Below the pieces are notes generated by a model. The model searched no databases. It was not told where the DNA came from and saw only the letters and a list, made by a program, of their open reading frames with translations. A program made the translations under genes and the position numbers. This document shows positions 1 to 10,353 of a stretch of DNA of 64,000 bases, in pieces. Origin of the DNA: Mucidula mucida (lineage: Eukaryota; Basidiomycota; Agaricomycetes; Agaricales; Physalacriaceae); contig JADNYV010000148.1 in NCBI GenBank assembly GCA_015501055.1, positions 1-64,000 of the forward strand, given 5' to 3'. Numbering within the stretch: the stretch's first letter is position 1; each line of letters starts with the position of its first letter.

Positions 1-346
1 AGTGGTTGAGCATTATATTACGTGGCGCAATGTCCTATGGGTAGCTTTGGTTTAGTGTATGACAGCATAGCTACGGAATGCACTTACTCGATGCACGATG
101 CCGGAGCCGTGCAAGAACGCCAACCCCGACAATAGAGAGTGTATCATGGAAAGAATTTCTTTAACACTCTTAAACCATGGAGTTAGAGTGTGATCGCCCC
201 ATCTGATTAGCGTCAGAAAGTGCTGGTGTCAAACGTATAGTTTGATGTACTCACCGAGGTGTGACCACAAGCCAGTGCCCTGCAAATGGAAGGATTTCCA
301 GGATTGGCAGAATCCCGGGAATGTTCTTGTCGGGTCTTTCATTCTG
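1..346. repeat. Inverted repeat, arm 1 (kinase gene segment)
   Basis: Read on the minus strand, this stretch is the same as 5297-5642 on the plus strand, with no difference found by eye, including two introns. The repeat runs off the left edge of the window, so its true length is unknown. The inner boundary is sharp at base 346: beyond it the two kinase genes share no obvious DNA identity. It carries the middle of a protein kinase domain. Confidence 0.93.
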
Positions 347-791
347 GGCTTTGAAGAGGAAGTGCATAACCCGAGACTCTTCGCTCTCCCGTTGAACGAG
401 CTTCATTGCAACATGGCGATGTTCCTTGTCCTGCGCGAAAACGACGTGACCCTGTGGTATGAGACTGTCATTTCATTCCCATATGCTCTATTAGCAATTC
501 TTACCCAAGCATAAGCTGAGTAAGGAATCTGTCTTGTATCCTCTTCGAATGATGCATACCACTCATCGTAAAATGCATACGGAAATTGGCCGCCCAACGG
601 GCTCGAATTTGGAAGATAAGGGCCGCACTCGGCAAAAGTGGTCAGCGTCTCATTCAAGCAGAAATGATCATAGAGCGTGTATCCGCGTTCCAGCAGCCAA
701 GGTCGCGCAGAGTCTTCCCAGAACCTCATGCGCTCCAGGAGATTAAATTCCGGGGTCCCAGGGCGAATGTATACATCGAGAAAAAGTCGAT
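1..791 (-). CDS. Protein kinase-like protein, 3' part outside the window
   Basis: This is part of a small eukaryotic-type protein kinase of the kind expanded in mushroom genomes. On the minus strand an exon from about 791 to 513 reads without stops. A consensus GT-AG intron follows (about 512-460), and the next exon holds a glycine-loop remnant (GHVVF) and the catalytic lysine motif VAMK. The sequence then enters the repeat, with helix-C/hinge sequence, FLHGSGIVHR, an intron, and DIAPRNIML, which together form the HRDxxxxN catalytic loop. The C-lobe lies beyond base 1. The start is not resolved: an ATG near 890 may be the first exon, but its frame did not join cleanly to 791. The substrate is unknown. 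Compare the second copy at 5.2-6.3 kb, which lacks this N-lobe. Confidence 0.7.
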
Positions 792-891
792 CTGGGAGCC
801 TTCAGCGAGGTAAGTCTATTTTCTGTTTACGCACCTTCAAGTCGCGTTTTTCCATGGTGGTGTCGTAGGTACAAAGAAAGTGGCCAAACAT

Positions 892-1351
892 GAGATCACG
901 TTACAAGAGTGGCTGTGCACTGCCGGCAAGTGCCGCCGCAGATTATTCGCTGCCAGTGCTAGTACCGCTGGGCTCTTTGAGTCGAGAGAACGTACTGTAG
1001 TGACTCTGTGGCCTCGCAGTGTCTCTTATACTAGTGGAAATCTGACTAAACTGAGGTAACAATGTTGACTCTATTCGGGCCATGCCACGCCTGTCGCAGA
1101 AACCACTCGCTACGAGGCGTATCACCCTGAGGGGACCAGTTTTCAATCTGCCCGAAATATACATAATGGACAACCTCTCGCGGTATTCTGCGTCTGAAAG
1201 CCCGGCTCAGTTAAGGATATTGCTACAAGATTGACGTCGACGGTACGACGTGGGTGGCCGAAATCATCCCTGCCTTTCCGGACCCCATATGAAGATTAGG
1301 CATCTTGTTCATTGTATTACATCTCACTAATGGTACAAATACATTCAAGAC
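892..1351. other. No gene recognised
   Basis: About 460 bases between the kinase-like gene and the 3' end of the next gene. Short open frames on both strands have no recognisable motif. I see no repeat or RNA gene. Confidence 0.4.
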
Positions 1352-2189
1352 TTAAGACACAAGATGCAACAGTTCATGCATATCCAGCGCCTGCGCGCTA
1401 CTAGGCTGCCCGGAAGGCTGAATGGACAAGGGCTTTCCTCGAGCGGGAACGACATGCTTGGTCCAGCTCACGGGGGCGTAGTGGTAGTCCCTGTTTGTTG
1501 GAGGATCTCCCTGGTGAGAGATAAGTCAGTCAACATGAAAGGACCGCTTTCCTTTTACGCACTGCCTTTGACACTGGGCCACCGACGATCTTGATTTCTT
1601 GTCCAGGGTTGAGGAGTTCCTTATGTAAATATGTTCCGATCTATTATCGCGCAGGCGATATTGGACGCCACTTTTCAAAAAGCGTAACTATTGCCGGGCT
1701 TTAAATTTCTGTTATGAGTTGTACGCTGGTCGGCTATTGACAAAACGTACCACCAACTTTTTCACGACGCGGTTACCTCCCAACTTTGGCCTGAGCAGGA
1801 CGTCGTTGATGAGATCGCTGGCAGTGTCGAAGTTCCTCTTGTCGACAATGACAGAAACAGTGAAGTGATATTCAACTTCGCTGGGTTTGGATTCCCAGTG
1901 GCACTCTGCAAGTACGTGTATCCAAATCAGTAGGCGATCATCGTTCGCCTCAAAAGGCATTAAAGCTTACACTAGTCTCCATCGATCTTGCGACGACGAA
2001 GTGTGTAGTTACGGGCGTATCTTCGGGATGGGTTACGTCGTCCTTCAGTGTAGGCATCAATTGGAGGATGACCGCCTGCCCTGGGCTGAAAGTTTTATCA
2101 GCTACGCGCAGAGACTGAAAAGAGTCTCATGGAACCTACTTGGAAAACTGAACAGGTTGATTGGCCGGGTAAGTAACAGTTGTGTTCAT
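1352..2189 (-). CDS. Unrecognised multi-exon gene, about 185 residues
   Basis: Joining exons on the minus strand gives a continuous protein that no single open frame shows. Exons are about 2114-1973, 1905-1751, 1619-1559 and 1510-1352, separated by GT-AG introns of 67, 131 and 48 bases; the stop is TAA at 1354-1352. Readable pieces include FSPGQAVILQLMP, YHFTVSVIVDKRNFD, NPGQEIKIVGGPVSKAV and YAPVSWTKHVVPARGKP. The likely start is the ATG at 2189, because TATAAATA lies about 55 bases upstream (near 2241-2247). The first intron uses a poor donor, so the first dozen residues are uncertain. I do not recognise the family. No signal peptide, membrane segment or cysteine pattern is evident. Clean splicing and frame continuity over four exons argue for a real gene. 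Confidence 0.5.
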
Positions 2190-2239
2190 CGTGAAGGCGT
2201 GAAGGAAGAGGTTGGGTAGAAAAGGGAGGATTGGAAAAG

Positions 2240-4163
2240 TATTTATACCTCTCAGGATGAACGGGGCGATGGCGCTATTCCCGATGGACCCACAGTAAGG
2301 CTGTGGAACGATTAATGGAGAATAACCATATGGGGGCACAATTTCCATCTTAAGACGTAGGAATATGACTCGAGCAGTATCGTGAGAGGCACAAGAGGTG
2401 CGGTGACAGAATAAGTGCCTGTTGCTTCCAGAGCTCTCGCTGCCAGAAGACAAAAGCTGGGCAGGCCACCAACACGGCCGCCTTTCAAGCCCTTCCGGCA
2501 GTTCGGCCTGCACACCGAATATCAATGAAAAGCAAGACAAGCTGCAGGTAGGAAGCTGTGCGATGTTGAACACAGTATACAATTGCCTTGTGCCGTTTCT
2601 GGCGTCATTGAGATGCCTAGTCATCGAGCCTGTATGCCAGTGGCAGCGGGTAACGGCTGCGTGGTTCTTTTGACAGCATTTCCGAGTCACAGGAAGATGC
2701 TGTGATAGCAAAACGAGGGTCTGCTGCCGAGAAGCAATCCCTATAATCGTCGTAGACGCCCAGGTACCTCCGAATTGTGAGTCCCTACGCACACTGGACG
2801 CTTTAAACTAGTCATAATGGACATCTAGACATTCTATTCATGTTATCAACACAGCAATTTCAGGCAAAGATCTATCAAACCTGAGTTGCAAACAAAAATG
2901 CAGCACGCGTCTTGGGGAACATCAAGAATGGGGTTCCGACTTCGTACAGCTATGGGGATTTCCGGGGGGACAGAGAGCCTTCGCGCGTTAGTCCATTGGT
3001 ATGTTCATATGTTCTACAGACCATAACTCCATTCGCCATCTCCCTCGAATGGAATCACTTGATCTGATCTATGACCAAAATAACGCACTTGAAGCAATAC
3101 TCACCTTAACTTGAATGGCCTGCTTGCACTGATGCTGCGTGCAATCGAGCTAACCAAATCAGTTCGAGATAGAGTTGCATCCTCAAACGAAGGAGCCCGA
3201 ACAATTCAGTCGGCAAGCCTTCCTGATTCCAGTGGGTCCCTTTAAAGGACCAAAGGCGCCCTCATAACAATACCGCCTCCTATATCTGCTTCTGAGGCCC
3301 AAGTATCTGGGCGAGTAAGGCTCGTGGAGTAGCTTCAGGAAGACGTACTTCCTACTTTCGGTGTATGGCACTCCGAAAAGTGCATGCAAGAGAAATTGAT
3401 CCAGTGCAGAGATTGCCAAGAGCATGAGTAGCCTCGGAACCCGAATGAGTGAGGCATACAAATACCACCAAGATTATGGCCTATTTTGTGGCTCACACAC
3501 CTCCCAGTCGCGTTCGTGGGTCGAAAAAGCCACGTCGAGTGAGTGCCTCAGTCACACTTGAATTTCCTGTGAACTCAAAAAGCATATGCGTATCGTGTTG
3601 GTATCGTGGCACTAGCCCCGACAAAGACTCTATACATCTGTGGACTTCCAAAAATAGTCGTGCATTGGCGGGCGTCTACAAGTCATCATACAAACTAACA
3701 TACATTACCCAATCTTGAATCTTGTTCTGCCATGGTCTCGATGAGCTCGGGTGAAGGACACCTCATCCTGTCCACGGTCCAGTTGGCACCGGAGGGCTGT
3801 TATCAGGCCGTGAGGAGTCGCATCGAATGAGGCTCTAGGCCACAACAATTTGAGCTCATACGCAATGCCGCAGCAATGGCTGAGCAAAATCTGTGTTCAA
3901 ATAACTCTTGTCCTTCCCTTCAACGGCAGAACGTTGTGTAAGCGGTTTATGCGTACAGCGGAGAGTACCAAATATCTTTTCGCGTGGCATCGTGATCTAG
4001 ACAAAGAAATCAGTTGCTGTGAGCGTACCGGGATATAGATGTGTAGGCGTGCGCTTGGAATTGTGGCAACCAGTTTCGTGAGCTCAACAATGGTCCCGTC
4101 GGCGAGAGGCATACTAGATCTCTGTAGCTCGTATCCACCGGAGGTCAGCCTGTTCCTGCCATT
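2240..4163. other. Long stretch without a supportable gene
   Basis: Open frames exist on both strands (for example minus 2792-2136 and minus 3461-3183), but none shows a recognisable domain, a consistent exon chain or a clear start context. The part at 3700-4160 may be the decayed leucine-rich tail of the F-box gene beginning at 4736, since short minus-strand pieces look similar in composition. I could not join them into one frame. Confidence 0.35.
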
Positions 4164-4736
4164 CTATGGGATCTGCGCCAGTGATTTTGCAAATATTGAG
4201 AACTGAGGGTACAAGTTCCCCGACCGGTTCAGAACCTCTTCAAGCCTCGTCCCATAGTAATCATTATACACTATATGATCTCGACCTTCAAACGAATTCC
4301 ATAGGGTGGGGGTCTGCCATGCGAGCGCTCTCCAATGCCTACACACTTGGCCAAGAAGCCATGGCATTTGAGGCTCGGCCTCGAAGATATGAACGGTTCT
4401 CAAAAGACAATGAGAAGATGTAGAGAAGGATCTCGGGGGGCAGAGACTCAACGGGAGAATTGAGCATTGCGTGGGCATTTAGCACGCGTTTAGCTTGAGC
4501 AAGGTGTTGTTCGGCTGCCTGCAAACTCTGACGCAGGCGAGCAACTCGAGCCTCGACGTCATAGAGCTCGACACGCACTGCAACGGTGAATATTTTAGCT
4601 GGGGGAGAGCAGCGCTGATTTCTTCACGCGAAGTGTGACTATCAAAGAAAGGTTGGAACGGCGAAGGCGCGATGTATAGGCAGGATTGAAGGGTGGTCGC
4701 AGCGTAGCCACAATCAGGACAAGAAACACCTAACAA
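4164..4736 (-). pseudogene. F-box protein, frameshifted and truncated
   Basis: The N-terminal region has the plan usual for mushroom F-box proteins: a CxxC segment (SCPDCGY), an intron at about 4630-4581 (GTGAAG...TTGCAG), and a coiled coil (VEARVARLRQSLQAAEQHLA). An F-box core follows, beginning SPVESLPPEILLYIFSLSF. The second half of the F-box (MPWLLGQVCRHWRALAW, then TLWNSF) is in another frame. The break lies near 4385-4410, and no intron of workable size explains it. The new frame meets a stop at 4164, long before the leucine-rich repeats expected in this family. An intact relative would act as a substrate adaptor of an SCF ubiquitin ligase. A sequencing error could cause the shift, but not the early end. 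Confidence 0.72.
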
Positions 4737-5203
4737 TGAGTATCAGAATTGACGGAGTCGGAGGTTGTGGATTAGAAAATTCCCGACCTGCTATAGACAT
4801 TGGAAGGTGCAAGTCAAGAACCAAGCCGCCGGTGGCTGTACACCAATGTCACTCTCCCAAATACGTCCGTCCAAGGCGATTCGATGTTCCCTCTTTCCTC
4901 GCTACATCCCCTAGCCACACCTAAGAAGAACCTGCTTGAGCTGCTTAAGACTGAGTCGCCAAATACTGGACCAAAATCTCGAAAACACATCTGCCGATCC
5001 GTCAAAGTACCGTCATGGAAGGTGCGTGGTCCAACAATTTGACAGCTCATATCAACGCGTATATCAGATGAGGCCAGCTTCTCAAGCTGTGGGTAGGACA
5101 GGTGCAAATGAGGCGATGAAGAGTTTTCACTCGCCCATCGCGTTGGATCCGGACGCGCGCCAATCTACTCTACAACGCATGTGGTGCCTAATCTCGAAAT
5201 GGC

Positions 5204-6305
5204 GTGCCAGTGTCATGGCTCTCTAGAACGACTACGAAGCTATCTCTATCCAAGTCCGTGTTACTCTCGCATCCCAGATTTGTCGACTTTTACGAACAGA
5301 ATGAAAGACCCGACAAGAACATTCCCGGGATTCTGCCAATCCTGGAAATCCTTCCATTTGCAGGGCACTGGCTTGTGGTCACACCTCGGTGAGTACATCA
5401 AACTATACGTTTGACACCAGCACTTTCTGACGCTAATCAGATGGGGCGATCACACTCTAACTCCATGGTTTAAGAGTGTTAAAGAAATTCTTTCCATGAT
5501 ACACTCTCTATTGTCGGGGTTGGCGTTCTTGCACGGCTCCGGCATCGTGCATCGAGTAAGTGCATTCCGTAGCTATGCTGTCATACACTAAACCAAAGCT
5601 ACCCATAGGACATTGCGCCACGTAATATAATGCTCAACCACTTCAGGCTTGATAGCCTGAATGGTGGCCACCCGCTACGATCAGCCTTGCGAAAGGATGG
5701 CCGAATGAAGTACGCCTTATTCGATTTCGATCTGGCCTTGATGTTGCCTGCATCTACACCGCGCGCGTCCTGTCGCTTGCCAAGAAAGGGTGGCTTCTTC
5801 GCCTCACTTGACGCTCCTCCGGATTTAAGGCAAGGTGAGTTTGAGTACGAACCCTTCGCATTCGATGTGGGGTGCTTAGGAACGATGTTCAGCACTTTCT
5901 TTCAAGTAAGTGCCAATCTTAGTGATTTGGTGATTTGGACCTTACCTTCGACAGCACTTGACTCCCATTGCGCCTATGTTGGCGCCTCTAATGGACGGCA
6001 TGGTCACCTGGGATGTTCGCGCGCGTTTTACAGCGGAACAGGCTTTGCAGTTCTTTGAGCAGCACGTCTCAGGCCTTGACGAGAACATGTTGTATGCGAT
6101 TCCACGGGACTCCGAGTACCAAGAATATGACTACTGGTCTGAACTTTCGCCCGACTTCGTTCGGAAATGGGCGCATCTACGCATACCGCCGGAACCGATT
6201 ACAAGGAAGATGCTGCGCTGGATCTGTCGTTATCGAGTTTGCGATATGCTCGTGCAAAGGATTAGACGCATGGTTCGCAAAGTGGAGCTTGGACCCTTTT
6301 CGTGA
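5204..6305 (+). CDS. Protein kinase-like protein lacking the N-lobe
   Basis: Exons at about 5204-5390, 5441-5555, 5610-5906 and 5956-6305 join across short GT-AG introns. The protein has FLHGSGIVHR plus DIAPRNIML (HRDxxxxN loop), then YALFDFDLALML, where DFD stands in place of DFG. It then has a C-lobe with DVRARFTAEQALQFF and a basic tail. Upstream of 5297 the sequence stops resembling the first copy: there is no glycine loop and no VAxK lysine. The ATG at 5204 is only the first in frame. This is either a truncated pseudokinase or a pseudogene made when the inverted repeat replaced the middle of an older gene. Relatives are fungal kinase-like proteins of unknown substrate. Confidence 0.62.
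5297..5642. repeat. Inverted repeat, arm 2
   Basis: This is the plus-strand partner of bases 1-346. Identity starts at CAGAATGAAAGACCC and runs to CTCAACCACT at 5642, where the other copy leaves the window. Identical introns as well as exons suggest recent duplication or gene conversion rather than selection on protein. Confidence 0.93.
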
Positions 6306-6482
6306 TCGCCGTGATGCACATCTGTGCACATCGATGCCGAACAAGAGACTTATTCTTCTCATACCGTAATGCGTGACAAGAGATCCCTTTTGTCCTCTGA
6401 TGGTGGCAGGGTATAGATTCGCAGCGCACATTCCTCCTTCATCATTCCTCTATTTCTCACGATTCACAACCTCCTCCCAAAT

Positions 6483-9400
6483 ATGCTGAATCTTGAATCA
6501 AACACGAACACTGATGGTCTCTCACCCACTCTCCGAGATCTTCTTGGACAATATAATGCTCTCAACCCCGAAGGTGTTTGCTTGATTTTATTTGACGTAT
6601 TCGGAAAACTAATGTAACTCGGCTTTGTAGACAGAGCGTTATTCATGGCTGAGATGAACGCCTCTTCTGCCTTTATTTCAACCTCCGCGAATAACGACGT
6701 CGGCATCAATTCCCTAGAACGTGATGTCCAGGACCAAGTCCCGAACCACTTTCCTTCAGTAGCCACTAACGGCCGTACCGCCTCACCAGACGGTAGCCCC
6801 ATGAAGGTGGACAACACGAGTTTGCCAGATGCCAGTCCGGTGGTCGACGAAGAACTTCCAGCTCACGATGACTCTACCTCGGAAAGTCGCCTTTTCAACA
6901 CCGCGCGACTTGAAGACAGATCCTCGGCGGAAATCGATACAAACCTCGTTTTCACTCAGGTTTGCGGCGCTTTGCTTCCTGCTTTACTGGATAAGGGTGG
7001 CATCCCTTTTCTGCGTCGCATTCGGCCTGCGTTGAAAAAGATAGCTACAGGAGAATTTCAGTACCCGACGTGGATGCCTGAAGATGCGGAAAATATGCCC
7101 GCTGATGTTCGCGAGCATTTCACCGCGTTAAAGATACCTCGTTTACGCGGATCTACAACGCCTTGTCTGCTCCTGCATGACTTGGGTTCTAGTTCCGACC
7201 AGGAAGTCGGAAAACTAGCAAAGATGCTCTCTACCTTCGTTGACATCGTACACCACAAGTGCGTGTGCTCCACTCAGATGATAACTGTACTAAAGTTTGC
7301 ATTCAGATGTTTTGTCAATTGCTCTGGCTCAGGAAAGACCAGACTTTGTCTAGAGAGTCTATGTCTCAAGTATGGACTATACTTCACATGCGCGACCCCA
7401 GAACTCGCCTCAGACGGTGATGATGATCTTGGAGGCCTTAGACCTCAGATTGGGTCTCGTGATCTCTCCTCTGTGGCTGACACTTTGATCAACGACAAGT
7501 CATTTACGCAGAATCTGAGGGACGCCAGTGTCCAGGACCCTATAGCCGCAGGGAAACTCAATTCCAAGATTGCTGCTCCGTATTTCGTTAGGGTCCTAGT
7601 CACGCGTCTGATCATATTCCTCGAATACCTTGGCTGTCTTTCCAAGGATCAGTTGCACAGTATGAACGCGAAGCGTGCTTGGATGTATCTTCAGGCCCAG
7701 CCTTTCCTCGATGACGATATTCCCGACGTCTTCGCGTCATTCGCCCGCCACGTTGTTCCGCAACACTATGACAAGACGGTTGATCCTGTATCGGTGATAT
7801 GCAAGCAAATAGGTGTCATGCTTGGTTGTCGCGATAACTTGCTTTCTCTCCCGATCGTCATTGATGAAGCGCAAGTGGGAGCGGGAACCCTTGGGGACGC
7901 GTTTCTCTCCTCGGCCAGCATCAGGCATGAGGTCACCGAATTGCAGACAAGACCCATTCTACGGGAAATCGTCTGGTCGTTCGCCACTATTGATATCAAG
8001 GTGGCGGATCAGAATGATTTTCACGAAGAGATTCAGCACCACAGTGCTCCGCGAAACTACGAACCTCATGTCATCATAACAGGCTCTGGACTTTCTCGAG
8101 AAGTTGCCTCGACGGCTTACGTTGGCGTTGGTACGCCCAAAGTGATGGAGACAGTAACCGACACAGGTGCTTTTGCGATCCAAGAAAAACAGCAGAGGTA
8201 CTTGAGAAAATATTTCCCTTCCGCCTGGTTGGATCATGAAGATGGAGAGATCTTGCAATACCGAGCCTGGATCTGGCTACGCGGAAGGTGAGTTCAGTCA
8301 TTCAGATACACTGTTTGAGCTTGATTCCTTACTATGTCGATCAGGCATAGGTTTACTGCGTCTTTCATTGAATATACCCTTCGGAATTGGCAACACGCAG
8401 CGTTGCATGGCAACGTTTTGTTGAATATCTTTGTTGCTGGTCTGTCAGGTAACTTCGAACCATGGGATGCGGTCCGATATCCTATGAATTTGGACGGTGT
8501 TTCTAAACCTAAGGATTGGGACATCTTGGCGCAGCTGAATAAATTGCGTAGGTCATGACTCCAGGTGTTATCGGCTCATTGCTTACGATTCAAACAGCAC
8601 CCTCGTTCAAAGTTGGCATTCGAAAGGAGATGTGCGACTACTTTATACGCAACCAAAGACCTGCCGCCATCTACGATGCGACCGAAGAGGATATTCAGTC
8701 CGGTATCGGGCTTGTCCACCGCTTTGGAGGAGAGATCAGGATCATTATCAGCGAGCCGCTGATTTGTCTTACTCTCTTTACCTTCGTAAACGAACCCTTT
8801 TCAAAGACAACCCAGGGCAAACCGGCCGAAATACAGACTCCACTCCACGAGCACCTTGTTCAGCAAGCATCCTCCAAAGTCGATCGCTTCGCGGACCTAC
8901 TGGCCTACTACTTCTCCGCTGCATTTGAGGAACCACGACCATTAAACGAAGTGTTCAACATCACGTGCGATGGAAATCGTGCTTTGGGCTGTTATCTTGC
9001 TCAGTTGGTGACTGTTACGCGTATACCAGCGTCGGATGGGAGTGTAATCGAGGTAGAGGGTGCACATCAGTTTTCGAGCCAACGTCCTGGATATGCGGGT
9101 CCTCTTGGATATTGTGCTCTGGATGATAGTACGGCACCGCGAGATGAGTGGGGCACTCATCTTTTTCAAAACCATACGCTTCCTAGTCCTGCACCCATCC
9201 TGTTTCCTGGTCATCATATGGGACCAGACCTTCTCTTCCTGCTCAAACTCCGCTCGCCCGTCGATTCGTCGGAGGTATCATATTTATGGGTCGCTGTTAA
9301 GGCCACACTTTGTCATGACAAGCGAGTCCCTATAAGCATCGTTCGAAGTGCAATTCAAGTCAGTGACTCCAGAGAACTTTTTCATGACCAAGGTGAGTCA

Positions 9401-9875
9401 AGTCTTTCGGACACGCTCCTGCCCTAATCAATTTACTTATCAGGATGGAGAATGGCATGCACAGTATGAGCCACACTCCAAAACCATGAAAGGTTTTGAC
9501 GATGGGCTCCCGGGGCCACCGACGAAGGGAACGGGCACATACCACCTCCTCCGAGTGGTTTGCGGCTACCCAGCAGTCGTTGGCCCACTCAAGGCTGCGG
9601 ATATTCTGGATAATGGCAATCATCCCATCGCCACGCTAAACGTCGATCAATTCAAACTCTTCACCAAGGAGCGCGAATACCAGACTAGTACGAAAGCGCG
9701 AGCTATATCGCAGAAGAAGGAACATAGTCGCGCGGCCGGTGTTGCTAGTCGGAAGAGTAGTAAACGGAAGCCTTCTAGCGCAAAGAAGAAAGGGTATCCG
9801 ACTCGTGCAGTTGTGCCATCTGAGGGCTCGCGTCCTCGTCAGACGAGAAATTCGATGAAAACAGCCATACTTTGA
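6483..9875 (+). CDS. P-loop NTPase with nuclease-like C-terminus (CR-type), late frameshift
   Basis: A roughly 1,000-residue protein in six exons; introns lie at 6574-6630, 7259-7306, 8288-8344, 8548-8597 and 9393-9443. The disordered N-terminus is followed by a P-loop (NCSGSGKTR, split by the second intron) and a Walker B (SLPIVIDEAQ), then a helical region. Next comes a candidate PD-(D/E)xK-type segment, PDLLFLLKL followed by YLWVAVKAT. The C-terminus is basic (KSSKRKPSSAKKK), which would fit nuclear targeting. This plan matches the fungal CR (Crinkler-type) NTPase/nuclease proteins, proposed conflict or effector proteins; activity here is inferred only. The reading frame changes at about 9350-9358, just before SVTPENFF, with no suitable intron, so the last ~170 residues are reached only by a frameshift. 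The gene may be decaying, or the base may be an error. Confidence 0.72.
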
Positions 9876-10353
9876 TTATTGATAACCACAAGCAGCATGT
9901 AATACATAGATGTACCGCATCAATGCCCTGACTTCACTCATGTTCGAGACGCGTTGGAAAGCTTAGTCCCAGCGACATCGTCATAAATGTCATACAGTAC
10001 CAGGTCGTCTTACGCACGATAACGACCGTGACAAATGGAGGATGAATCAACACGCATGAAATGCGCAAGTCCACAGAATAAGTACCTCTCGTGTCGCGCT
10101 CGCGGCAATCTACAGACGAGAATATTGAGCGCCCATGACGACAGTTTCGTTAGACAATGAAACTTTCACCCAGTGAACTACACAGATTTTACACCTAGTA
10201 ATAGGCATTAGCAGAAATGAAGAGCTGTCGCGTACACTTTGAGCTCAAATGGATTGGCAAAATCGTAGCAGTTGCTAGACAAGCCTGTTTTGAAATACTA
10301 TACATTACGAATTCCGAGTCCTTCGTCCGAGTTCCAATCATCCGAGGTATGAG
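9876..10353. other. Intergenic, tail-to-tail
   Basis: About 480 bases between two convergent genes. I see no further gene; it presumably holds both 3' ends. Confidence 0.5.

Noticed and set aside
2136..2792. Minus-strand 218-residue frame as a gene
   Set aside because: It has no domain or codon pattern. It overlaps the TATA box and first exon of the unrecognised gene, and its frame does not join the downstream exons.
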